Shown one piece after another: positions 1-7,438 of a stretch of 64,000 nucleotides of DNA. Source of the DNA: Terripilifer ovatus (GTDB lineage Bacteria > Pseudomonadota > Alphaproteobacteria > Rhizobiales > Beijerinckiaceae). Numbering within the stretch: position 1 is the stretch's first letter; each line of letters opens with the position of its first letter. The stretch spans positions 62,001 to 126,000 of the forward strand of contig JARHVB010000023.1 in the NCBI GenBank assembly GCA_029222685.1. The letters are read 5' to 3'. The notes under the pieces are model-generated. The model was not told the origin of the DNA and searched no databases. It saw only the letters and a list, made by a program, of their open reading frames with translations. Position numbers and translations under genes: made by a program.

Positions 1-1
1 T

Positions 2-139
2 CTGTCGGTGCTCGGCCGCATGCTCGAAGACGTGCGCCTGCCGCTGGTGCCGATGGTCGATGCCAACAAGGCGAAGCTGCGCGCCGCCATGGTTCATGCC
101 GGCCTGGTCGAGGCGGCCGGCGTCCGCGCGGCGGAATAG
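2..139 (+). CDS. dapA: 4-hydroxy-tetrahydrodipicolinate synthase, C-terminal end (partial)
   Basis: Only the last 45 codons are inside the window; the 5' end lies upstream. The reading frame ends with TAG at 137-139 and shows the DapA C-terminal signature RLPLVPM followed by an AMVHAGL segment. DapA condenses pyruvate with aspartate semialdehyde in lysine and meso-diaminopimelate synthesis in the cytoplasm. dapA just upstream of smpB is the usual order in Hyphomicrobiales, which supports the call. The identification rests on a short fragment plus context. Confidence 0.75.
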   Translation: MSVLGRMLEDVRLPLVPMVDANKAKLRAAMVHAGLVEAAGVRAAE

Positions 140-179
140 CGTTTCCGACGGCGGGCAGCGGGCCCCTGAGTAACAAGCT

Positions 180-815
180 ATGTACCAGCCGGAGCATTTC
201 AAAGTCGGCGAGGCCGATGCCGTGCGCGCCTTCATCCGTGCGCATCCACTCGGCATGCTGATCACCGGCGGCGGGGGCGGCCTTAGCGCCAATCCGCTGC
301 CGATGCTGCTGGATACGACGCCGGATGGCGACGTCTTGCGGACGCACATGGCTCGCGCCAACGAGCAATGGCGGGATATCGGCGATGGCGCGTCGGTGAT
401 GGTTCTCTTTCAGGGGGCCGAGCACTATATCTCGCCTGGATGGTATGCGACCAAGATCGAGACGGGGCAGGTGGTGCCGACCTGGAACTATCTGGTCGCT
501 GAAGTCCACGGGGTGGCGAAGGTCATGGACGATCCGGCTTGGATCCGGCGGCAGGTCGCGGATTTGACGGCGTCGCAGGAAAGGGCGCGGCCAGTGCCCT
601 GGGCGCCGGACGACGCGCCGGCGAAATTCATCGATGCGCAATTGCGCGCCATTGTCGGCATCAGCATCGAGGTGACGGCGATGGCAGGCAAATTCAAACT
701 GTCGCAGAACCGCCCCGAGCGTGATCGCCGGTCGGTTATTGCGCATTTACAAGACGGTGATCACAAAGCGGCCGACATGGCTGCCTTGATCCGATCGCAG
801 AAATCAGGAGATTGA
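180..815 (+). CDS. FMN-binding negative transcriptional regulator, PaiB family
   Basis: This 211-residue protein has the PaiB/FMN_bind_2 layout. It begins MYQPEHF, has a split-barrel core with LSANPLPMLLD near residues 36-46, and carries the family motif GWYATK followed by VPTWNY near residues 90-106. Members are pyridoxamine-phosphate-oxidase-like flavin proteins. Bacillus PaiB was described as a repressor of sporulation and protease genes, but the role in alphaproteobacteria is not established. It lies between dapA and smpB and ends 3 bases before the smpB start, so it is probably co-transcribed with smpB. The family call is firm; the regulatory function is inherited from the family name. 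Confidence 0.88.
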   Translation: MYQPEHFKVGEADAVRAFIRAHPLGMLITGGGGGLSANPLPMLLDTTPDGDVLRTHMARANEQWRDIGDGASVMVLFQGAEHYISPGWYATKIETGQVVPTWNYLVAEVHGVAKVMDDPAWIRRQVADLTASQERARPVPWAPDDAPAKFIDAQLRAIVGISIEVTAMAGKFKLSQNRPERDRRSVIAHLQDGDHKAADMAALIRSQKSGD

Positions 816-818
816 TCC

Positions 819-1295
819 TTGGCGTCAAAGCCCGAGCCGCGTTTCAAGATCGCTGCGGAAAACCGCAGGGCGCGGTACGAATTCGAAATCGGCGAGAAGA
901 TGGAAGCGGGCCTGGCGTTGACGGGCACCGAGGTCAAATCGCTGCGCACCGGTAAGGCGACGATCGCGGAAAGCTATGTCGGCGTAACGCGGAGCGGCGA
1001 GGTCGAATTGATCAACGCCAATATCCCGGAATACCTGCAGGCCAACCGCTTCAATCACGAGCCCAAGCGGGCGCGTAAACTGCTGCTCAAGGCGCGCGAG
1101 ATCGTCAAACTGGCCCAGGGCGTCGAACGCGAGGGCATGACCATCGTGCCATTGAAGCTGTATTTCAACGAGCGCGGGCGGGCGAAGCTTGAAATCGCGC
1201 TCGGTCGCGGCAAGAAGCTGCATGACAAGCGCGAGACCGAGAAGAACCGCGATTGGAACCGGGAGAAAGCCCGCGTGCTGCGCGACCGCGGGTGA
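819..1295 (+). CDS. smpB: SsrA-binding protein SmpB
   Basis: SmpB binds tmRNA and brings it to stalled ribosomes for trans-translation. The 158-residue length is normal. Visible family signatures are the RRARYEFEI and GTEVKSLR segments near the start, the ANIPEY stretch, and the basic tail ([12 protein letters not shown] onwards) that folds into the decoding centre. The start is TTG at 819, chosen because an AGGAG-like site lies at 805-810 and the protein then begins [10 protein letters not shown]. It follows the PaiB gene directly. The tmRNA gene itself is not in this window. Confidence 0.97.
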   Translation: MASKPEPRFKIAAENRRARYEFEIGEKMEAGLALTGTEVKSLRTGKATIAESYVGVTRSGEVELINANIPEYLQANRFNHEPKRARKLLLKAREIVKLAQGVEREGMTIVPLKLYFNERGRAKLEIALGRGKKLHDKRETEKNRDWNREKARVLRDRG

Positions 1296-1308
1296 TGGCG
1301 ACGGGATT

Positions 1309-2640
1309 TTAAGGTGCTGCCGGTTTAACTGTTACGCCAGCAGCCTGCAGATCGGCGAGAAGCCGCTTTTTGATCGATTCAGCCATGGCGAAACGATTCA
1401 AGGCGCCGGAAATGTCGGCAGCAAAGCGCGGATATTCGCTGGTCAGATGCGATTTCCATTTCTCCGTCGTCTCGTCATGACCGGCGCGGTGCGAGACGAT
1501 GATGCGTGCGATCAGGCCTAGCGGCGTGCGTGTCGAGGACGTGCGTATGGCGTGCCGGCGCGCCTGAATCTCGTCGCCGTTCAAATAGGAATTGAGGAAA
1601 AAATAGAACTCCAGCCAACTCGCCTTGCTTTCGACCGCGCTGGCGACCTCGTTGAGAAGCGCCATCCCCGGTTCGAATTCGCCGCGGATTACGTAGGCGC
1701 TGCCGACGCGGCTTTTGATTTCCATGGAAAACGGGTTGAGGGCGAGCGCCTGCCGGGCTGATTCGAATGCATCGTCGAAGCGCCTGTCGTAGAAGCGCGC
1801 CATGAACAGGGCCTGATGGGCGCGCGCTGAATGAGGGCTGAGTTCAACGGCTTCATTGGCTGCGGTCAAGGCATCCGTCAGCGGTTGCTGGCCCTCGTTG
1901 ATCAGATAGCCTTTGAGATATCCATCGAGGATGAGGATGGCGAGGACCGCGTAGCCGGAACTGGATTTCGGATCCGACTTCAATGACCGTTCGACACAGC
2001 CGCGCGCGGCGGCGAATGCGGCCTGAGACGGCGCATTGAAATACCGCGAACTGTGCATGATGCACTCGAAGCCGGTCGCCTCATGGGTCAGCTCGGGCAT
2101 GCGCTTGAAACGGTCCGCGAAAATAACGCCATAGGTACGGCCCAGCGTACTCGCCAGGCTGGCGACGATTGACAGGCGGACGTCCGCCGTCAAGGCATGG
2201 GGCAGGTCGTCGAAGGATTTCGTCCAGACGATTTGATTGTCCTGAGCGTGAACCAGATTGAAAGACAGGGATACTCGATCGCCAGACCCGGCGACGGCGC
2301 TGGTCAGGCGATATTCGGCAACCGGCCGCTGCTCCGCGTCTGGCTTTTCCTCGAGCACACGCAGGGTGTCGAAGCGGCCGAGCGCAGAGGCGATCTCGCG
2401 CCCCAGAGCGTCGGACTGGGATTGCTGCAGCAGGCTGTCAGGAGAACGTTCGGGCTGGGCGACGGTAATGGACGGCGGTAAAGACCAGATCGCAGAGCGG
2501 CTTGAGAGCGGCGGTTCGACGTCCGCGGCAGGATGGATCCTGCTGCTATACTGCCAGGCGATGCCCGAAAGACTGACGGCGGTTGCCAGGATGGCGGCCG
2601 CCACGACAAAGCGGGATGGCGCATTGAGCCGGGGCTGCAC
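1309..2640 (-). CDS. TPR-repeat membrane protein, C-terminal part of a frameshifted gene
   Basis: This frame encodes one transmembrane segment near residues 10-30 of the piece, then a central domain with VRLSIVASLASTLGRTYG, then TPR-like helices from about residue 200 on (for example EAVELSPHSARAHQALFMARF). The frame stays open upstream to a stop at 2758-2760 with an Ala/Gln-rich linker, so the first codon here (GTG at 2640) is probably not a true start. The missing N-terminal domain is in another frame at about 2700-3131. In relatives such proteins are one chain: a conserved cytoplasmic N-terminal domain, a membrane helix, then a periplasmic TPR region. No enzymatic activity is evident. Confidence 0.6.
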   Translation of the reverse strand: MQPRLNAPSRFVVAAAILATAVSLSGIAWQYSSRIHPAADVEPPLSSRSAIWSLPPSITVAQPERSPDSLLQQSQSDALGREIASALGRFDTLRVLEEKPDAEQRPVAEYRLTSAVAGSGDRVSLSFNLVHAQDNQIVWTKSFDDLPHALTADVRLSIVASLASTLGRTYGVIFADRFKRMPELTHEATGFECIMHSSRYFNAPSQAAFAAARGCVERSLKSDPKSSSGYAVLAILILDGYLKGYLINEGQQPLTDALTAANEAVELSPHSARAHQALFMARFYDRRFDDAFESARQALALNPFSMEIKSRVGSAYVIRGEFEPGMALLNEVASAVESKASWLEFYFFLNSYLNGDEIQARRHAIRTSSTRTPLGLIARIIVSHRAGHDETTEKWKSHLTSEYPRFAADISGALNRFAMAESIKKRLLADLQAAGVTVKPAAP

Positions 2641-3131
2641 GGCGGGTGCGTTGCCCTGGATAGCGCCGGCTTGGATAGCACTGGCTTGGATAGCGCTGGC
2701 TTGGGTTGCGGCGGCAGGCTCGGATTCAGACGAGGCGCAGGGTTCCCGCCGAGCACTTCAGGGCTAGCGTTTTCCGGCGGGAGCGCAATGCGATCGACGA
2801 ATTCCGGCACATAGGTGCCGCGGTTGACGCGAATCTCGATCGGGTCGGCGGCGCCCGCCCCGGCATAATAGGCAGCCAGCTGCTTGCGCAACCGGGTTGC
2901 CTCGACGCGGACGACCGAATTCGTCTGCGGATCGAAATGCTCGCCACGGGAAAACACGCTCAGGGCGACATTATAGCCTTTCAACCGACTGCCGCGGCCC
3001 TCGATCGCTTCCGTCACGATATAGCGCAAAAAACTTGTCAGCCGTTCGGACGATGCGAATGCCGGATCCTGAAGAATCTTCTCCAAGCAATCCCTTATTA
3101 TGTCCTGCTTATGCACTTCAGACGTTTCCAA
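2304..3131 (-). CDS. N-terminal domain of the same frameshifted TPR protein
   Basis: The first about 110 residues are a clear conserved domain found at the front of alphaproteobacterial TPR or adenylate-cyclase-like signalling proteins: ILQDPAFASSERLTSFLRYIV, then GYNVALSVF, VVRVEATRLRKQLA and NRGTYVPEF. The start is TTG at 3131 after a purine-rich GGGAAGG. After about residue 125 the frame becomes Pro/Ser/Arg-rich and looks like out-of-frame translation of the downstream half, so the authentic coding part probably ends between 2640 and 2760. Fusion to the 1309-2640 frame needs one lost base (or two gained). Whether this is a true pseudogene or a sequence error cannot be decided from the sequence. 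Confidence 0.6.
   Translation of the reverse strand: METSEVHKQDIIRDCLEKILQDPAFASSERLTSFLRYIVTEAIEGRGSRLKGYNVALSVFSRGEHFDPQTNSVVRVEATRLRKQLAAYYAGAGAADPIEIRVNRGTYVPEFVDRIALPPENASPEVLGGNPAPRLNPSLPPQPKPALSKPVLSKPALSRATHPPCSPGSMRHPALSWRPPSWQPPSVFRASPGSIAAGSILPRTSNRRSQAALRSGLYRRPLPSPSPNVLLTACCSNPSPTLWGARSPLRSAASTPCVCSRKSQTRSSGRLPNIA
2657..2703. repeat. 15-bp tandem repeat, three copies, in TPR gene linker
   Basis: Three consecutive 15-bp units (ggatagc-R-c-Y-ggctt type) lie at the junction where the two reading frames of the TPR gene must switch. In the downstream frame they encode a repeated Ile-Gln-Ala-x-Ala pattern. Because the unit is a multiple of three, copy-number change alone would not shift the frame. 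Confidence 0.7.
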
Positions 3132-3431
3132 CTCAATCCTTCCCCGTCTCCAACGCGTTTATCACGCCGTTTCTTATTGCGATATTTCTAGCAGCCCGAT
3201 TGTGTCCAAGATAGGCCATTTTGCGGGCAATGCGTCTTTTATAACTGAATGAAAATAATGACGTTTCACCGTTACAAACTATGGGCTGCGAGGGTTTAGC
3301 CTACTGGCATTCGCCATAATCTTGTCAATCTCTCCTTTGGCTGCGACTCGATCCGAAAGGGCCGCGCGGAGTCGTTTTTAAAAATGATGGCCAGGCCGAC
3401 ACAGGCGGGGGCGTGTCATAAGGAGAGCAAA
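3132..3431. other. Intergenic region upstream of the porin
   Basis: This 300-bp stretch separates the leftward TPR gene from the rightward porin. It is clearly more AT-rich than its surroundings, especially at 3220-3290, and must hold the promoters of both genes. I see no recognisable riboswitch or strong palindrome in it. Confidence 0.5.
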
Positions 3432-4937
3432 GTGAAACAATTCAATACCCTCTTGGCGGGCAGCGCGGCAGGTCTCCTGTCCGTGGTTGCCGCCCAGGCA
3501 GCCGATTTGCCATCGCGCAAATCAGCGCCGGTCGAATATGTGCGGGTTTGCGACGCATATGGCGCCGGCTTCTACTGGATTCCCGGAACCGACACCTGCC
3601 TGAAGATCGGCGGCCGCGTCCGTATCGACACGTGGTACACTCCGGCGAAGAACGCCATCCGCCTGCGCTCCGCCGGCGGCCCGAACTATGCCGGCTTGGC
3701 AGCTCCCGCCGGCACCAATATCGCGCCGTTCCAGAGCACCAACGGCATCGACACGCTCGGCTGGTACGCCCGCGGCCTCTTGATGATGGATGCCCGCACC
3801 CAGTCGTCGTGGGGGACGATCCAGTCGGTCGTCACCCTGCGGCTTGCGGCGCAGACCGGCCTAGCCCAGACATCGCCGCTCAACTCGACACCGGCTCCGG
3901 TTGCCGGCGCTACTGGTGCCACCATCGAAGCCGCCTACATCCGCTTCGCCGGCTTCACCATCGGTCAGGCCGCCTCGAACTTCACGTTCCTGCCGCCCTA
4001 CCAGTATCATTCGAACTTCGCGCCGGGCTTCCCGAACGGCATCCGTCAGATCGCCTATACGGCGACCTTCGGCGGCGGCTTCTCGGCCACCGTCGCGCTG
4101 GAAAACCGTGGCGAACTGTCCGCCTCGGCGACCGCCAACTCGCTCGGCTTCACCCCCGCGGGTCTGGTCGGCGCCACGGCGACCGCCCAAAGTCCGCAGC
4201 GTCTCCCGGCTATCGTCGCCAACCTGCGCATCGATCAGGGCTGGGGCTCGGCGATGCTGTCCGGCGTTGTTCTCCAGAACACCGCCAACTTCGCCACCCC
4301 GGCGATCAACGCGGTCACCAACGGCCTTGGCCCGCTCGTCACCAAGACCGGCTGGGCTATCGGCGCGGGTCTGCGCATCAACCTGCCGATGCTCGCCCGA
4401 GGCGATCACATCCAGGGCTGGGTCGGCTACAGCGACGGCGCGCTCGATTATGTCGGGTACTCCAACCTGAACGAAAACTCGGCCGTTACCGCCAACTATC
4501 TCGGCGGTTACCTCCGCGGCGACCGCAGCCTGACGATCTTCTGCGTCACGGCCGCTTGCGCGCCCGGCGTCGAGTCCACGAAGGCCTTCGTGGTTGCCGG
4601 TATGTTCACGCATTACTGGACCCCGTCGCTGCGGTCGAACTTCATCGGTTCGTACATCCGCATCACGCCGGGCCAGATCACGCAGGCGACCGACTGGACC
4701 AATGGCGGTCTTTCGAAGGCGACGGCCTGGGACGTCAAGACCAACCTGGTCTGGTCTCCGGTTCGTAACTTCGACATCGGCGTGGAACTGTCCTACGCGC
4801 GCCTGACGCAGAACCTGACCGGCTTCGGCGGCGGCCTGCCGACGGCGCCGGCCTGCACTCTGGCGAACCCGCAGTGCGCCACCAGCATCAACACCAACAA
4901 CTGGACCGGCCGTATGCGCGTCGAGCGCACCTTCTGA
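3432..4937 (+). CDS. Outer-membrane porin, alphaproteobacterial type
   Basis: This is a 501-residue general porin of the Omp2/porin_2 type: a cleavable signal peptide ends at AQAADLPSRK, the mature start has the conserved YVRVCDAYGAGFYWIPGTDTC block with two cysteines, then IGGRVRIDTWY, and the chain ends in the phenylalanine typical of outer-membrane beta barrels (VERTF). The longer frame opens at 3384, but GTG at 3432 is preferred because AGGAG sits at 3421-3425 and the signal peptide then starts KQFNTLLAG. It is a single gene with its own terminator. It would let small hydrophilic solutes across the outer membrane. Confidence 0.93.
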   Translation: MKQFNTLLAGSAAGLLSVVAAQAADLPSRKSAPVEYVRVCDAYGAGFYWIPGTDTCLKIGGRVRIDTWYTPAKNAIRLRSAGGPNYAGLAAPAGTNIAPFQSTNGIDTLGWYARGLLMMDARTQSSWGTIQSVVTLRLAAQTGLAQTSPLNSTPAPVAGATGATIEAAYIRFAGFTIGQAASNFTFLPPYQYHSNFAPGFPNGIRQIAYTATFGGGFSATVALENRGELSASATANSLGFTPAGLVGATATAQSPQRLPAIVANLRIDQGWGSAMLSGVVLQNTANFATPAINAVTNGLGPLVTKTGWAIGAGLRINLPMLARGDHIQGWVGYSDGALDYVGYSNLNENSAVTANYLGGYLRGDRSLTIFCVTAACAPGVESTKAFVVAGMFTHYWTPSLRSNFIGSYIRITPGQITQATDWTNGGLSKATAWDVKTNLVWSPVRNFDIGVELSYARLTQNLTGFGGGLPTAPACTLANPQCATSINTNNWTGRMRVERTF

Positions 4938-4952
4938 TCCAGCAGCAAGTTT

Positions 4953-4979
4953 CGGCCGGGGAGCGCAATGCCCCGGCCG
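4953..4979 (+). terminator. GC-rich hairpin just after the porin
   Basis: Perfect 9-bp arms cggccgggg (4953-4961) and ccccggccg (4971-4979) enclose a 9-base loop, starting 16 bases after the porin stop. No T-run follows, so it may stabilise the mRNA 3' end rather than terminate. Confidence 0.5.
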
Positions 4980-5090
4980 GGACGGCCGCGCCCTCGCGAA
5001 CTCGGACACGCAACCGATTGGAATTGGCCTCCGTTTCAATCCGCTCCCTCTGAGCAACCGATCCGGGACTGCTGGGATATCCGGCGGACT

Positions 5091-5125
5091 AGGCCCTGGC
5101 GCAAAACGCCGGGGCCTTTGCATTT
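5091..5125 (+). terminator. Rho-independent terminator, porin / UDG convergent region
   Basis: The arms aggccctggcg (5091-5101) and cgccggggcct (5107-5117) pair with one G-T wobble around a caaaa loop and are followed by ttgcatttt. It lies between the convergent porin and uracil-DNA glycosylase genes and could serve the porin and possibly both. Confidence 0.75.
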
Positions 5126-5141
5126 TGTTCGCTTATCGAGG

Positions 5142-5849
5142 TTATCGCGCGAGGTGCGCCTGCAGCGAGACGAAGACGTCGCGGAACATGTCCGTCGTCA
5201 GCACACCGGTGTTAGTGTTGTAGCGCGAGCAATGATAACTATCGAAGAGCGCGACCGTGCGACCGGTTTGCGTCTTGAGTTCATGGCTGCGGCCATGGCC
5301 GAACGGATGCTCGCTCAAGCGCACGCCGAACGTGCGCAGCACGCTCTCATGGGCGATGCGCCCGAGCGCCAGGATCGCCGATAAATTTTGATTGCTCTCG
5401 ATCGTCGCCAGCAGGAACGGCCGACAGGTGGTGATTTCGGCCGGCGTCGGCTTGTTTTGCGGTGGGACGCACCGCACGGCGTTGGTGATGCGGCAATCGA
5501 GCAGCCGCAGACCATCGTCGGGGCGCTGGTCGTAGACCCCTTGCGCCATACCGAACTCCTTCAGCGTGGCGTACAGCAGGTCGCCGGCATAATCCCCGGT
5601 AAACGGCCGGCCCGTGCGGTTGGCGCCGCGCAGGCCGGGCGCCAGGCCGACGATCAGGAGACGGGCGTCGGCCGGCCCGAAGCTCGGGACCGGCGCATTG
5701 TGCCAGCCTGGTTCGCGCGTGCGCGCCTCGTGACGAAACGCCACGAGACGCTCGCAGCGCGGACAATCGAACCCGGGTTCGCAGCCGTCAGCGGCGACGG
5801 CCGAGCCTTTGGGTACTTTGCCTTTCGACACCAAGCCTTTCAAAGCCAT
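5142..5849 (-). CDS. Uracil-DNA glycosylase, family 5 (UDGb-like)
   Basis: This 235-residue enzyme would remove uracil and other deaminated bases from DNA. Motif 1 is GLAPG at about residues 68-72, followed by ANRTGRPFTGD, the family-5 form. Motif 2 is the SYHCSRYNTNTG segment near residue 205. Cysteines at about 29 and 32 (CPRC), with later ones in AVRCVPP and TTCRPF, fit the iron-sulfur cluster of families 4 and 5. It begins 12 bases after the NYN nuclease gene and is likely in the same operon. The family assignment is strong; substrate range is not readable from sequence. Confidence 0.9.
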   Translation of the reverse strand: MALKGLVSKGKVPKGSAVAADGCEPGFDCPRCERLVAFRHEARTREPGWHNAPVPSFGPADARLLIVGLAPGLRGANRTGRPFTGDYAGDLLYATLKEFGMAQGVYDQRPDDGLRLLDCRITNAVRCVPPQNKPTPAEITTCRPFLLATIESNQNLSAILALGRIAHESVLRTFGVRLSEHPFGHGRSHELKTQTGRTVALFDSYHCSRYNTNTGVLTTDMFRDVFVSLQAHLAR

Positions 5850-5861
5850 GCGAAGGCTGCG

Positions 5862-6485
5862 TCAATGATCGTCTTCGGGATCATCAAGCGGATGGCTTGC
5901 CGGCCCGACCGGGATCGGACGGCGTTCGCTCGCGGCCCGTTGCGGCCGGTCGAGGCGCTCGTTCTGATCGCGTCCAACTTTCTGGATGAGATTGACGAGG
6001 TCGATGAATTCGTCGGCCTGGCGGCGCAGTTCGTCGGCGACCATCGGCGGGTGGGTCGTCACCGTGGACACGACCGAAACCCGCACGCCGCGCCGCTGGA
6101 CAGCTTCGACAAGCGACCGGAAGTCGCCGTCGCCGGAAAACAAAACCATGTGGTCGATGACGCCGGCCATTTCCATGGCGTTGACCGCCAGTTCGATGTC
6201 CATATTGCCTTTGACCTTGCGGCGGCCCAGGGAATCCACGAATTCCTTCGTCGGCTTGGTCACGACGGCGAAGCCATTGTAGTCCAACCAGTCGATCAAC
6301 GGCCGGATTGAGGAGTATTCCTGATCTTCGACCAGAGCAGTATAGTAGAAGGCGCGAATAAGCCGTCCACGCGACTGGAATTCTTTCAGCAGTTTCTTGT
6401 AGTCAACATCAAATCCTAAAGTCTTGGCCGTGGCGTACAGATTTGCGCCGTCTATGAATAAAGCAATTCTTTCGCTATTCGCCAT
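5862..6485 (-). CDS. NYN-domain (LabA/DUF88) nuclease-like protein
   Basis: This 207-residue protein has a PIN-like NYN domain spanning about residues 5-175. Acidic residues expected for metal binding are visible: the FIDGANLY motif (Asp12), NMDIELAV near residue 95, and FSGDGDF near residue 120. NYN proteins are predicted ribonucleases, and some act in RNA processing. The tail after residue 175 is charged and looks disordered. It is the first gene of a two-gene unit with the uracil-DNA glycosylase and diverges from rpoZ. Catalytic activity is inferred from the conserved acids only. Confidence 0.88.
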   Translation of the reverse strand: MANSERIALFIDGANLYATAKTLGFDVDYKKLLKEFQSRGRLIRAFYYTALVEDQEYSSIRPLIDWLDYNGFAVVTKPTKEFVDSLGRRKVKGNMDIELAVNAMEMAGVIDHMVLFSGDGDFRSLVEAVQRRGVRVSVVSTVTTHPPMVADELRRQADEFIDLVNLIQKVGRDQNERLDRPQRAASERRPIPVGPASHPLDDPEDDH

Positions 6486-6899
6486 AATTCTCTCTCATGT
6501 ATGCCATAGACAGCGGTCTTCGATCTGTTTATTATTTCATTACCTGGGGCAGGAGATCGTTGCATGGCTGATCTATAAACTAGACAGTAAAGCATCATTC
6601 AAGCACGATTTGTGGTGTATAATCCAGTTTCATGGCGATATTCTGGTGGAGTATCAAGCCCGAGATCAGAACAAGCTGAAAACATTTTCTGCAAGGGCTT
6701 GGGCCTCTTGTCGCAGTCGGCTTGAAACGTACGATTTCGCACCAAATTAAATGGTGGTCTTTCAAGTGCAAGCCGCAATTATGACTTTTCAGGTGCGGAC
6801 GCGGCATGACCGCGTGCCGCCATGTTGCGTTTGGCGCATGGCTCGTGTAACCCAGTACCAATCCCCGTTTCCGCCAAAGTTTGCCCGCAAGGAGGCTCC
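6486..6899. other. 414-bp AT-rich gap upstream of rpoZ
   Basis: No convincing protein-coding frame is present; the frames that cross it lack family features and natural codon bias. The first 280 bases are notably AT-rich compared with the region. An inverted repeat gcggca / tgccgc lies near 6800-6820. It must contain promoters for the NYN gene (leftward) and rpoZ (rightward), and it is long enough to hide a small RNA that I cannot identify. Confidence 0.4.
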
Positions 6900-7286
6900 A
6901 TGGCCCGCGTCACCGTCGAAGATTGCATCGACAAAGTCGAAAACCGCTTTGATCTCGTTCTGGTCGCCAGCCATCGCGCGCGCATGATCGCGTCCGGCCA
7001 GCCCATCACCATTGACCGCGACCGCGATAAAAATCCCGTCGTGGCGCTCCGTGAAATCGCCGATGGCACCCTGCAGCCGGAGGATTTGCGCGAGGATTTG
7101 ATCCATTCGCTGCAGAAACACGTCGAAGTCGACGAGCCGGAAGCCGAGGTTGTCCCGGCGCTGGCCCCCGCGGGTGAGAGCGACGCCTCGGGCGACGTTC
7201 AGTTCGACCGCATGACCGAAGAAGACCTGCTGCGCGGCCTCGAAGGCCTGGTGCCGCCGGCCGAAACTGAAGACGATTCGGAATAA
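6900..7286 (+). CDS. rpoZ: RNA polymerase omega subunit
   Basis: Omega helps assemble RNA polymerase by chaperoning beta-prime and forms part of the (p)ppGpp binding site 1 in many proteobacteria. The protein begins MARVTVEDC and contains [12 protein letters not shown] and [12 protein letters not shown], the classic omega segments; the acidic C-terminal extension is typical of alphaproteobacteria. The start at 6900 is chosen over an upstream in-frame start because AAGGAGG lies at 6889-6895. It sits directly before rsh, the (p)ppGpp enzyme gene, a conserved and functionally sensible pairing. Confidence 0.97.
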   Translation: MARVTVEDCIDKVENRFDLVLVASHRARMIASGQPITIDRDRDKNPVVALREIADGTLQPEDLREDLIHSLQKHVEVDEPEAEVVPALAPAGESDASGDVQFDRMTEEDLLRGLEGLVPPAETEDDSE

Positions 7287-7300
7287 TAGGCCGAATTATT

Positions 7301-7326
7301 GGTTCGAGCCTCTGTTCGAACCGGTT
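7301..7326 (+). terminator. Possible weak terminator after rpoZ
   Basis: The arms ggttcga (7301-7307) and tcgaacc (7316-7322) form a 7-bp hairpin, followed by ggtttt. It lies 15 bases after the rpoZ stop and could attenuate read-through into rsh. Confidence 0.45.
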
Positions 7327-7438
7327 TTCAAGCGCTTGCGCTCTTGCTTGCAGCGCCGGTAGCGCCGATATTTTTCCTAGCGCCTAGTTTGTGGGCGCTA
7401 AGAATATCGCGTGCCACGAACCTATCGGCGTCTTTGCA

